Below, piece by piece: positions 32,483 through 47,644 of a stretch of 64,000 nucleotides of DNA. Every line of letters starts with the position of its first letter. Position 1 is the first letter of the stretch. Below the pieces are notes generated by a model that worked only from the letters and a program-made list of their open reading frames with translations, did not search any database and had not been told where the DNA came from. A program made the position numbers and the translations under genes. Source of the stretch: Planoprotostelium fungivorum (taxonomy: Eukaryota > Evosea > Variosea > Cavosteliida > Cavosteliaceae); NCBI GenBank assembly GCA_003024175.1, contig MDYQ01000007.1, positions 186,001 through 250,000 of the forward strand, in the 5' to 3' direction.

Positions 32483-35171
32483 TTAATCCATCATAGCGAT
32501 TTCATTATCTCGATGCAAACACCGCCCGACGTGTTGTGGCCAGTCCTTCTCTTGACACGCCCGACTGCAGTAGTAAGTCCCACATCTCCTTCCACACATG
32601 GTCAATTTGAAACCAAACTGGATCTTGCATGTGTTGCATTCTGTCGCTTCTTTTCTGGACGTCTGTTCTCGATCAGCCCCCGACATGATTACAGATGGAA
32701 AAGCGAATGCAAAAACAGATCGATCGGATGACGCATCGCACCGTCCTCATTCGGATGATATAGTCTGGAATGGGGTCGGTGCCGGCCAAGACAATGTCGT
32801 CTAGATGTTCGGTCTCCATGTCATCTTCTGGCTGCGTGACGACTAACTGATGAAGTCTCGAATACACGTGGGGCTGGCCGGCCGTACGACAGTGACCTCC
32901 CATCATGATGATGTTCGTTCCATCCGTGGACAATTGACAATCTACAACGCGTCAATTCGATTTCCCGCCAAATTTCTCCGTCTCATCAGATGCACTCACC
33001 GGCACGAATAGAAGGTTTGTCCCCCTTGACGTTGACGGCCGACCAACTTCCACCTCTTTTAGAAGGTATGTATCGTCCCACGTCATTCAAAAACTGTCTG
33101 TCCTTCTCCTTCTTCGAGTTGTGATCCACAAAGGTCACACCGCCAAAGACGTAAGCGGCACCACTGAGAGAGGCTCAATCGATTGTGCTGCCGGGGTGGG
33201 GAACTCACCGAAGGGTAACGGCGTGACCGCCGTGACGGGGCACGGGGGAATTAAAATTGATATTTAATCTCTTCCATTTGGGACGGGAATTGAGACTCTG
33301 CGTGTTGAGCCGCCAGAAGTCGTCGCAGAGGATCTCTTCATTGTTGGCACTCTTCTTCTGACCGTACATTACGTACAGATATCTACCCAAACACCATTGT
33401 AGATGGCCTCTCCTGGCATCAGGTCTAGGTCCACTGGAAAACTTTAAAATGAAATAAAACATCGGACCAACAAAATAAAAATCCGTAGAAAGATCGGATT
33501 ACAGCATTGTAGATAACACTCACTCGCAGTCTTCGGGTAAATATCGACTCCATTTTTCCGTCTTAAAGTGAAATTCCAACAGAATTCCGTTCAACTTTTG
33601 GTTCTCATCGCAGCCACCGTACACGAGCATCGATTGTCTCTCCACACAGATCGAAGCGCCGTGCTCGATCAGCGCGGGAATCTGCGAAATTTCAGAAGTG
33701 TACGAAATTTCGATGGATTCTCACCCTCTCTTTTCCCTTGGGATTTTCCATTGGGACCCACTGTCCATTCTTCGTTTCCATTTTCCACAATAGACTGTCA
33801 CCCTGTCGGCTGTAGTTGTCACACCTACCAAAGAGGTACACATTCAGACCTTTCCTCAATCAGTTCGTCTACAACGTTGTAGATGACTCACGGTATCCGA
33901 CCATGGTGCAAGAGTAACGGGGCAGGGGCTTCTGCTTGGATGTTGTGTGTTCGATCCATTTCGAGGAGTTTTCATCGAGTTTGCACGTCCAAGTTTCATC
34001 TAAAGAACGTCCACCGGACAGTGACGTACGACCTGGAGACGATCATTCGATGAAATTTCCCGAGAAATTTCTAGATATCTGACATCCACGCAATCTCGAT
34101 GAAATTTCGCGGGAGAATACGAGAACGGTTGAGCTCACCACCGAACAACCACAACTGACACGTCTGCTCGCTCTCATGAACGGCCACCATAGACATACCT
34201 GTCCTCCCACTCGGCTTACCCGCGGCAGCTGGAGGGTACATAGTCCACTTACCAGTGACCAGTATGTCTTCGTCTAAAACCAAATTGACCGGATTCACCC
34301 AATTCGAAACCATCGTCTCCGAGCTCGTCTACAACGGTTCAATGTTTCGTGCCGGACCAAACGTTCGTGCCCACCGGTGGTACGGGGGTGCTGAGTGTGG
34401 CGAGTTGTTTGCGGACGAGCTTGAGCTCTCCTTCTAAGCTCTTGTCTAACTGGTGATCGACGACAAATTTTTCAAAGTGGAGGTAACAGCGGAGGGCACT
34501 GGAGCGATTGCCGAGGTCTGAGAAAGCTTGGGCTCGCCGCCAGACGGCCTTGGCGAAGAACTTCTGTAGGTCCTGTGAAAGGGTGAGCGTGATGATGCAG
34601 ATGGTGATGAGAAGATGAGAGGAATGGCTTCGTGTTAGAGGTGATCGTGATGGAACTGAAGATGTGATGTAATCATCGATGGGGAGATGAAGAGGCAGAC
34701 CTTGGACCATGCGTCAGAAGGATCTGAGCGTAGCGGTACGAAATAACTCTGGATGACTTCATCACAATCGGTCAGGACTTTATCCAACATCTTGACGCGC
34801 AGCCAGCTGCACGAACGTCAGATTCAGACGTGATGTACACTTAAGGGCAGGATGTAGAAGATGGTGTGATTATTTTCTGATACGATCGTATGGATACTCA
34901 CCATTGGGCGCGGTTGGTCAGTGAGACAGTTCTCTGATTGAAAGAAGGAGAAGATGCTAATATCCGTGAGTACAGTGCGACGGCTTCCAAATATTGTTCG
35001 TTCTTGTACAAATTGTTCGCAGTTGCTTTCAATTCTCCAAGGAAGTCATCATCAGGTACCGATTGAACCTGATCTCGTGTCAATCATTTCATCTGTCCAT
35101 CTTCCATGATCCATCTTCACTTTGTGAATTAACAGAGATTCTATAGCTCGAGCGGTAGCTGATTGAGACAT
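32483..35171 (-). CDS. TPR-Kelch-MYND zinc-finger protein
   Basis: Minus strand. Starts MSQSATARAIESLLIHK, then TPR units (LKATANNLYKNEQYLEAVAL and VWRRAQAFSDLGNRSSALRC). Kelch-type blades follow: SMVAVHESEQTCQLWLFGGE, YLYVMYGQKKSANNEEILCD, WKRLNINF, VPRHGGHAVTLR, interrupted by many introns. The C-terminus is a MYND finger: ECNTCKIQF, MCGRRCGTYYCSRACQ, DWPQHVGRC, with the C/H ligands in order, ending NEIAMMD. MYND fingers bind proline-rich peptides, and TPR and Kelch are also protein-binding, so this is likely a scaffold or adaptor. Several introns carry the palindromic word, for example 33866-33885. Confidence 0.75.
33866..33885. repeat. Palindromic intron word
   Basis: CGTCTACAACGTTGTAGATG, one mismatch from perfect, in a Kelch-gene intron immediately inside its donor on the minus strand. 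Confidence 0.85.
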
Positions 35172-35283
35172 CGATTCGATTGGAGGATGATCGGATCTTT
35201 CACCGGATTAACTTTTCCAAGAAGCTTCGTTTCTACAAACTTTGATCCACACAAAACAGATCGAGAACACACAGCTTCGTATC

Positions 35284-38200
35284 ATGTCTACTAAACTCAT
35301 CGGTCTGGGCCTGCCGGTGAGTCCGGTGATTCATATCATCCTCCTCTGATAGACTTTCTTCAGACACGCAGAATGGCGCCTTCCATTGTGCCCAGGAGGT
35401 GAAGACGGTGGCAGTATCGATGCAGCGTCGTGAACGACTTTTAGGTATTACGCCACTGAGCAACCCAAGTATTTCAACAAGATTCTGATCGCCAATCGTG
35501 GTGAGATCGCCTGCAGAGTCATTCGTACGGCGAAGAAGCTCGGTAAGACCCACCTTTCTCTTCATCGAGATCGAATGGAAGATACGTTATGGGATATCAT
35601 GATTCACCTCCTCAGGTATCAAGACGGTCGCCATCCATTCTGAGCCAGACATCAACTCCCTCCATGTTCGCATGGCCGACGAGGCTTACTGTGTCGTGAG
35701 TCCCTCTCCCTCCCCCTCTTCTTCGTATCTCTCGATGCATCTCTCGATCGTCCCGTCATCACGATGATCTCCCTCTCCTTCTCTTCGTCTCCTCTCGTTG
35801 ACTCTATCAGGGACCAGCCGCCTCTAACGCGAGTTACCTCAACATGGACAAGATCATGCAAGTCATCAAAGAATCTGGAGCTGAAGCCGTCCACCCCGGC
35901 TACGGTTTCTTATCCGAGAACGCTAAATTCGCAAAGTTGTTGGAAGAGAACAAGGTCGCCTTCATCGGTGAGTACAAAAACCCATTTTCCCGCGCTTTTT
36001 TCCCCCTCAATCTCTCCTTCAGGTCCCAACTCGTTTGCCATGTCTGCCATGGGTGACAAGATCGAGTCCAAAAAGTTGGCACAGAAGGCCGGCGTCAACG
36101 TCATCCCCGGAAGATTAGTCGATATCTCCGGTGTCCCAGAGATGCTCCAGATCGCAAGAGAGATCGGTTACCCCATCATGATCAAGGCATCAGCCGGTGG
36201 CGGTGGAAAAGGTGAGTGTCGCAATCAAATGAAACGGTCGCAATCATTTGAAACGGTCGCATATATTTGAAACGGTCACGTGCCTCGTGTGAACGTTCGA
36301 TAGGAATGAGAATCGCGTGGGACGACAAGGAAGCCGAGGAAGGATATCGTCTGGCAAAACAAGAGGCAGCATCTTCTTTTGGAGACGATCGCCTCTTGGT
36401 GGAGAAGTACATCGACAATCCCAGACACATCGAAATCCAGATCATGGCCGACGGCCAGGGAACTACGGTAGAACTCGCAGAAATTTCGCGTTTGACACCG
36501 ACAGTTGTACTTCAACGAGAGGGAGTGTTCGATTCAGAGGAGAAACCAGAAAGTGTTAGAAGAGGCACCGTCTCCGTTCATTGATGAAGAGACGAGAAAG
36601 GCTATGGGCAAGCAAGCGTGCCAGCTGGCCGAGGCTGTGGGCTACAAGTGAGACAGAGGGTGATGACGTGTGATGACGTCATACAGGTCCGCGGGTACCG
36701 TAGAGTTCTTGGTGGATTCTCAACGAAATTTCTATTTCTTGGAAATGAACACTAGGCTGCAGGTGAGGAGAAATTTGACGTGGAACTGGCGTGAAATTGA
36801 CGTTTCTGACAGGTAGAACATCCCATCACGGAATACATCACGGGTGTAGACCTCGTCGAACTGATGATCAAAGTCGCCGCCGGAAACAAGTGATCGACCG
36901 TCTACAACGAGCCACTCCTGACCCTCCACCAGGCTCGAAATGACCCAGAGTCAAGTCGGTCTGAAAGGTTGGGCCATGGAGGCCAGAGTTTACGCAGAAG
37001 ATCCTCTCAGAAATTTCTTGCCTTCCATCGGCAGATTGAACGGCTACAGAGAACCCACGGAAACATTCAAAGACGGTAACACGAGAGTCGATTCCGGTGT
37101 CGTGGAGGTATTTATTTCGATTTATTGTTTGGATTTGGGACGGAATTGAGACGGAACAGGGAGACGACATTCAGATCCATTACGACCCTCTCATCTCCAA
37201 GTTGGTTACGTACGGTACCGATAGAAGAGAGGCCATCAAGAGGATGTCCGCCGTGAGTTTCCCGCCACATTTGAAATTTGAATTGAAACGAGCAGGCCCT
37301 GGACTCTTACGTCATCCGCGGAGTCAACCACAATGTTCCGTTCCTCCGTTCGGTGATGGAGCATCCCAGATACATCCAAGGAAATCTCTCCACCAAATTC
37401 ATCGCCGAAGAGTTTCCCGAGGGATTCAAAGGTCATCAGCTGACTGAGAGTCAGAGTGATGAGTTGGTCGTGACTGGTGAGTCACCTTCACGATCATCAT
37501 CTGATCGTGATCCGATCATTGTCTGATCACGATCACGATCACGATCGATCGACGATCGTCATTCATCATCGCGATCGTCTTGAGATGATGATGGACGTTG
37601 ACACGTATCACAGCTTCTCTGCTGCACTACAACAAGCAATTGAGAAACTACTCCCAGGGAGGTATCCACTCCGTACCCAAAGGTACCCACCCTCTCCACA
37701 CCTCAACTGACGCGTTGTAGATGCGACAAACTTTGTCGTCACCGTGGAGGGAAAGCAACACAAGATCACCCTCGAAGACGTCCAGAAATCCGGACACAAA
37801 TTGTCCGCCACCGTACGTCCATCTACAACGAGCCGCTCCTGATCCTCCCAGGTACACATCGATGGTTCCCGCCATTACAAGTCCTCCACAGAGACTCCAT
37901 TGTCCCAGCAGGTCATGCAGGTTGATCTGGAGACCACAGACAAGATCGTCCAGAACAGCGTCATCGTATCTCAGTTCATCTCTGCCATACCACACGGCTA
38001 CAGATTGCAGCACTACGGTTCCATCTATGACGTACACGTGGAGAGCAACAGAGAGACTGAGCTGAGGTCCTGGATGCCAAAGAAGAAGGTGGTCGATACG
38101 ACCAAGTTCTTGGCATCGCCCATGCCAGGTGAGGCCATCTCATCGTCACCCATTTTCGACTCGCGAGAACATTGGATCATCTTTTCTTCAAAATAAGAAA

Positions 38201-38520
38201 AGATGATCCTTTTTTCATTCACAAAATCAATTCAAAAAAATGTTCGAACATTTTACATTGCATATTCTTTGATAAATCTGACACATTTCCAGGAAGAGTC
38301 TTGAGCGTGAACGTGAAGGTGGGAGATGAAGTGACTGCCGGACAAGAGATCGCCGTTGTAGAAGCCATGAAGATGCAGAACGTCCTCAGAGCTTCACGTG
38401 ATGCTAAAGTGAAGAAGGTGATGGGACATGTGTTGAAACGACATAGACTGACGAGAGAAGGTTTCCGTTCAGGCCAACCAGGACGTGCAGCTCGATCAGG
38501 TCCTCGTCGAATTCGAATAA
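35284..38520 (+). CDS. PCCA: Propionyl-CoA carboxylase alpha subunit, mitochondrial, biotin-carrying
   Basis: Carboxylates biotin with ATP and bicarbonate for propionyl-CoA breakdown, with a separate beta subunit. The leader [20 protein letters not shown] followed by PRRYYATEQ is a mitochondrial presequence. The biotin carboxylase domain has [89 protein letters not shown] and [40 protein letters not shown] and [18 protein letters not shown] then match animal PCCA rather than pyruvate carboxylase or MCCA. The C-terminal biotinyl domain carries [19 protein letters not shown], with biotin on the lysine of MKM, and ends DQVLVEFE. About 17 short introns; two (36890-36932 and 37813-37851) are near copies of each other. 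AATAAA overlaps the stop. Confidence 0.93.
36890..36932. repeat. PCCA intron sharing sequence with another PCCA intron
   Basis: Contains TCTACAACGAGCCACTCCTG followed by ACCCTCCACCAG. The intron at 37813-37851 repeats this with two or three changes and a small gap. The sequence identity spans the acceptor. Confidence 0.85.
37813..37851. repeat. Second PCCA intron of the same family
   Basis: Contains TCTACAACGAGCCGCTCCTG followed by ATCCTCCCAG. Compare 36890-36932. Confidence 0.85.
38174..38211. repeat. 15-bp inverted repeat in a PCCA intron
   Basis: GGATCATCTTTTCTT and its exact complement AAGAAAAGATGATCC separated by six bases, in an unusually long PCCA intron (about 38130-38292). A TGTTCGAACA palindrome follows near 38242. 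It could shape the intron RNA or mark a small foldback insertion. Confidence 0.75.
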
Positions 38521-38634
38521 AAGGAGGAGATCATCGGATGATGATGTGTCACCGTTTCACTCTTTTCGAGCGACGAGATGCGAGATGGATCGAAATGTTT
38601 CGAAAAATCGACACGGATTGTAGATTTTCAGTCT

Positions 38635-42064
<3,430 letters not shown>

Positions 42065-42625
42065 GACTCTAGACGTGTTGATCAAAGGTCCTACATTTCC
42101 TCTCCACGGTCTGATTTCTTCAGTCAAAAAGGCACAACATCAAAGATTCACTCTATCTCTCCATCACTCCATATGACATTGACTAGTGGCATCATCTCCA
42201 CACGATGATGATCTGATGGATCACATCATTCGGGACTACGCGTTGTAGAGTGCTCAGACTTTCGCCCTCAATCTGCTGCCTGATCTAACAGCAAAACCGC
42301 ACCTAACCTAGAAATATTCATGTTTCCCTCAACGTTAACAAAGTGCCATGTTCCCAAGCCCTTATGCCCACACAGAACCTTTCGCGGTGAGAGAGAAGGA
42401 TCATGAGGGGACTGAACATTTTATCACACAACGGTACCCTACTCCATGCTCCAAATGTCTGTCAGGCTTTACAAAACTACCTTGACCGCCAAGATCTCCA
42501 TTTAAGCAGACGATAGGGGACATCTGGAGCTCAAATGCGGCAGGGCGTCGTACTTTTGAGATGACAAACTTGTCAAAGTCATTCAGTGGACAAAAGATAA
42601 ACCGACTGGAGCGACATAACAGAAG
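42065..42625. other. Divergent intergenic region between AFG2B and the receptor kinase
   Basis: About 560 nt. No gene seen. It holds a CGTTGTAGAG word at 42241 and GC-mixed sequence. Probably carries both promoters. Confidence 0.4.
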
Positions 42626-45373
42626 ATGCGACCATACTTCCTGCTCGTCTCATGCTTCTTGTCGACCTTCCTCTTTGTCTCATCTGATGAGGGCTTCGTG
42701 GCAGAGAATGGATTGAGCACAAAGTATTGCGGGTACACAACAAGTCGCATGCATGCCACAGGAAATTGGTTATCGCAAAGTCCATACAACCAGACGGGTG
42801 ATTGGGCTCCTGATTCTACCGCCATCTTGGTACCCCAACTTCAGTATGGTATCTTGTGTCTGTGGAGTCTCAACGTCACGGGTCTACCTCCAAACACGAG
42901 CTTCGATTGGAAGGTATGATGGATCATTTCATTCGGAACACAACAATGATTCACATCATCCAAGGTGGCCGCGAGAGGCGACTGGGCTGTTGGAAACTGG
43001 GGTTGTCCTAGTGCAGACAACACCACGATGGACTCAACAGTGAATTGTCAATTCACATCATCCTCTAATGGAACCATCACCCTGAACATGCTGACGAGTG
43101 GATCGAACAGTTCATTTTATCGCATCTACACGGGTCTCGTTCCTTTGTCTGAAGGTATGGATGACGGAAGCATTCCGCTCACTCATATGATCAGCCATCG
43201 TTGATCCTGCCACGATTTTGGGTAGGGGATCCAATTTAGAGCCCGTTACAGACGGTTGGAACAATCATCCTGCGTGTGGTTACACCAATGCGAGATACAA
43301 AGCCTCCGGTAGTTCTCATGCGAGAACCACCTTCATCTCACGTTCAAACCAGGTGATTGGACAGATATCCTCTATGGCACGGGAATATGGAACGCCGCCA
43401 GCACCTTTGGTAACATGACCGCCATGCTGAACTCGGGTGTCGAATGTCTTCTGTCCATCACACTTCAAGGCTTACCCGCCAATGCCACTTATTCGTGGAA
43501 GGTGATATCTCCTTCGTCTTCTCCTCTTCCACCACGTCACCTCGTCCATCCTCTACATCATCATCATCTCCATCTCAAAGACGTCGTAGGTGGTGGCAGG
43601 AGGAGATTGGAATTATGCCAATTGGGGTTGTGCGGCCGATGGAGTCTCCACCTTCGCTGCCTCAAATTGTAATTTCACCACCAACGCACGTGGTTCCATC
43701 GTGCTCAACATCATCACCTCCGGCAACGACACGACCTATCGCCTCTACACAACAGATGCCCCTGTGACCTCACCAGACAACTCTGTGAAGTCTCCGGAGA
43801 ATTTCCCCACTTGGGCGATTGCAGTCATCGCGGCGGTCGGTGCCGTGTTCGTCATCTCCATCATCATCGTCATCATCGTGGTGCGTAAGAAGAGGAACGA
43901 GAAGTCGAGGGAGAACGAGGAGACTGCCGACATCAGTCTACTGTCCAACGCGTTGAAGGTATTCTACATCGTTGTAGATGGACGATGACAATGATTTAGA
44001 TTGATTTCGATGAATTAAAGAATTCGAGAATAGTGGGAGAGGGAGCGTGAGTCACACGATATTCCGTCGATATATTAATTTATTTCATTTTATTCTCCTG
44101 ACAGAGACTCTCAGCTTCGGTGTCGTCAGCTTGTGCTGGTGGAGAAAGACACAAGTTGCGGTGAAACAGATGACGTCATCTAAGACCATCACGACAAAGG
44201 CGCTCCAAGAGTTCCTGGGGGAGGTGCAGATCATGCAGGTGATTCATTCGAGTTCGTTTCACGCGAGTCTGACGCAGGTTCAGAATCTCAGACCTCATCC
44301 AAACGTGGTACTATTCATGGGTGAGTAGAGAAATTCCTGATTACTCTATCTACAATGCTGATGTAGATAGGTGTATGCGTTCCCCCTCAGCCGTTCTGTA
44401 TCGTCACGTGAGGATTCTCACCTTTATTCTATTTTATTCTTTTTGGCTCACGCTCCTCAGTGAATTCTGTGACCGAGGCAGTCTCTTGAATTACCTTCGG
44501 TCAAGCCAAAACATTCCAGTTGAAGAACAATTCAGACTCATCAGTGGTATCGCACTTGGCATGTTACATCTACACAGCGAGAGGGTGAGCCGCTCTTCCA
44601 CACCACGAGACGTACTCAAACGTAACTTCAGATCGTACATAGAGATCTCGCAGCTAGAAATGTTCTCTTGTCGAAACATTTAGAACCTAAGATCGGAGAT
44701 TTCGGAATGTCAGTGAGATTCCTAATTCTCCGAATTCCGACCGCCATCATCTGGAATTCAAATTTCAAACAGGTCGAGATTGACTGAGGCCGAGAATAAC
44801 GCGGGAAAGACACAGAACGACATCGGACCGATCAAATGGATGGCACCCGTACGTAGACCCCTCCTCGAATAATCTCTGAATCTTCTCTGAAATATCTCAG
44901 GAGGCCATCAGTAGTCACGAATACTCCATCAAGTCAGACGTCTTCTCTTTCGGTGAAATTTCACCGCAATTTTCGAGAATATTCACAGGAATCCACAGGC
45001 GTTGTAGTGTGGGAGATCGTCCACCCCAAACAAGAGCCGTACGAGGACGAGACACTGATGACAGTGGCTATGGACGTCATCCAGGGTAAGAGGCTCACCA
45101 TCTCGGAGACTTGTCCTCCAAAGTTGGTCGCCCTCATGATCGGTAGGAGATGATGAAGCGGATGAGTCTAACTCTTTAAAGATTGTTGGCACGGGTCGCC
45201 TGAGATGAGACCGGACTTCATTCAGATCTGTGATCGATTGGGAAACAAGCAGGAAGAGCGTGAGCGGTGGTGATGACGGACGGTGAGAGCTGACGATGTG
45301 GACAGCGGCACCCACCATGGAGGCATCACCAAGTCATGGACACGAGTACGAACCGATGAATTTCGATCGTTGA
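42626..45373 (+). CDS. Receptor tyrosine-kinase-like transmembrane protein with two tandem ectodomain modules
   Basis: Signal peptide MRPYFLLVSCFLSTFLFVSS. Two related extracellular modules each have a CGYT start, a SLNVTGLPPNTSFDWKV or TLQGLPANATYSWKV strand, GDWAVGNWGC or GDWNYANWGC, and a final TSGSNSSFYRIYTG or TSGNDTTYRLYTT; many N-glycosylation sites. These resemble carbohydrate-binding beta-sandwiches, but the family is unassigned. One transmembrane helix follows (AIAVIAAVGAVFVISIIIVI), then KKRNEK. Kinase: IVGEGAFGVVSLCWWRK, VAVKQM, FLGEVQIMQ, LSEFCDRGSLLNYLRS, IVHRDLAARNVLLSKH, KIGDFGMS, GPIKWMAPEA, KSDVFSFGVVVWEIVHP. HRDLAARN and PIKWMAPE are tyrosine-kinase-style motifs, and all catalytic residues are present. 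The last exon after the intron at about 45260-45306 ends YEPMNFDR. Likely a surface sensor; ligand unknown. Confidence 0.85.
43961..43980. repeat. Palindromic intron word, diverged
   Basis: ATTCTACATCGTTGTAGATG at the donor end of the intron after the juxtamembrane exon of the receptor kinase. Confidence 0.7.
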
Positions 45374-45612
45374 TAAATTTGTTGTTTTTAGTGAGAAAAA
45401 GTGACGCACAGAAACATGATGTTTATACGGTGAAGCCTCATGGAGGTAACAGCATCTCCTCCCAATCATCTTCTTTTCTAAAAAGGGTCTTTGTCTGATA
45501 TATGTTCTATATGTCAGAGGGTGTTGGTGTGGGTCAACGTGGTGATTTGATTCTGTGAACATTTCGCATAGAAATGAAACGGATTGACTAAGATCACATC
45601 ATCGCGCTCAAA

Positions 45613-47262
45613 ATGCAGAACCAGGAAGGACCAGTTCTCCCGACCAAGAGAGAGAAGGAGGAGTTAGAGAAAAAGCATGACTTCTGGGACACTCAGCCCG
45701 TTTTACATCGTAAGCTGACGACTTTTGTATGTTGTGTCTAATATCTGATCCACCATTGAAGGTGGTGAGACAGCCGAAGAAGTAGGTCCCATCGACGCCA
45801 TCAAAACCGTCGATGAGGTCAGAAAGGAGCCATACAATCTTCCTGCAGGTTTCGAGTGGGCTGAGACAGACATCAGTCTCCCAGAGACGGTAGGATCTAC
45901 ACATCAGGCTCAACATTGAACCATATTACACAGATGGATGAAGTCTATGAGCTCCTCAACGGTCACTACGTAGAGGATGACGATCACATGTTTCGTTTCG
46001 ACTACTCTCGAGAGTTCCTTCGCTGGTTCGTCGTCCATTCTCCACCTTCCCATTCGTGTAAATGATATTCTTCCGTACTCTGACCGTCACCTCAGGGCCC
46101 TCACTCCTCCCGGGTATCTCAAGACATGGCACATCGGTGTCCGTGTGACGAAGACGAAGAAACTCATCGGTTACATTACGGCTATTCCAGCCCGCATCTC
46201 GGTCTACAAAAAGTGATACCCTCCATCATCACCTCTCATCCTCCATCAACTCATTCTCTCATCAGGGAGATGAATTTGGTCGAAATCAACTTCCTCTGCG
46301 TTCACAAGAAATTGAGAGACAAGAGACTGGCACCTGTTCTCATCAAAGAGATCACCAGACGAGTCAACCTCACGAACATCTGGCAGGCCGCCTACACTGC
46401 TGGAAGAACTATTCCCACCCCCATCGCCAGATGCAGGTGATGCATCATCATGTCTCTCCATCGAACACAACGACTCATCTTCACAGATACTGGCATCGAT
46501 CTCTCAACCCAAAGAAGTTGATCGACGTCGGTTTCTCTCATCTCCCCAACAAGATGACCATCACCACTGTCATCAAGCTGTACCGCCTGCCCGAGGTACA
46601 TTCCATTTCCCGTATTTAATCTTCCGTCTACAACGCTCTGACCGACAACAGAAACCTCACATCCCCAATATTCGACCTTTGGAGAAGAGAGACATCCCTC
46701 AGGCGACGAAGCTCTTATCAGACTACCTCCAACGATTCGATATTCATGCGACGTTCAACGAAGAAGAGTTTGCCCACTGGTTCACCCCTCAAGAAAACAT
46801 CGTCAACACTTACGTCGTAGAGGTGAGACGTCTCTGACGACATCTCGTCGCAAACGTTCGTGCCCACGCCACACAGAATCCTCAGACGAAAGAGATCACC
46901 GACTTGACCTCCTTCTACACCCTGCCATCTTCTGTTTTGGGACATCCCAGGTACTCTACACTGAAGGCCGCCTACAGCTATTACTCTGTGGCCAACACCG
47001 TCAGCATCACCGAGCTGATGAAGGACGCCCTCATCTTTGCGAGGTTGAACGACTTTGACGTCTACAACTGTTTAGACATCATGGAGAACGGCTCCGGAAC
47101 GAATCTGAAGGACTTGAAGTTTGGAAGGGGTGACGGAAACTTGCAGGTGAAGATCATCGTGATGATGATGGTGAGAGTGGACTGAAACGAGAGCAGTACT
47201 ACCTTTACAACTGGAGGTGTCCAGAGATCGTCAACAGCAAGGTTGGACTCGTTTTATTGTAA
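45613..47262 (+). CDS. NMT: Glycylpeptide N-tetradecanoyltransferase (N-myristoyltransferase)
   Basis: Adds myristate from myristoyl-CoA to N-terminal glycines. Starts [20 protein letters not shown], then [11 protein letters not shown] (NMT N-terminal signature FWxTQPV), [69 protein letters not shown], and the catalytic core [20 protein letters not shown] with [11 protein letters not shown]. Then [39 protein letters not shown] and the invariant C-terminus [21 protein letters not shown], whose terminal carboxylate is the catalytic base in this enzyme. Full length at about 420 residues. Ten or so introns; one carries CGTCTACAACGCTCTGACC (46625). Confidence 0.93.
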
Positions 47263-47644
47263 AACCGAGAATGAATCAAGATCATCGTTTCACATCGTCT
47301 TCGATCGTCTTTTGTGTGCCGATGACATCCACGATCTCTTTTTTCGTGCGTCAGTCACGGCACGCATGCGAAATAGGAGGAGTGTGGCCGATCTCCAAAG
47401 ACAAGAAGACCTCTAAAACTCACACTGCGATGCGAACCTCCGTCGGTGGATTCATCGGAATGCCGACGTCCTCGGGGAAGAGAAAGACACCCGCGCACAC
47501 CTCCACACGTCACCTCATCAACTCGCATGAGAGACACCGTCGTCAATATCATAATAGCTCTCTGTTCTCTCGTAAACGTTCTCTATTGTGATTTTGATGA
47601 AATGCGTTACGTTTCGTCGAGTTTTCGAAGATCGTTGTAATTCA
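47263..47644. other. Intergenic region between NMT and ceramide synthase
   Basis: Open frames occur on both strands but none shows a domain, good start or intron logic. No further signal seen. Confidence 0.35.
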
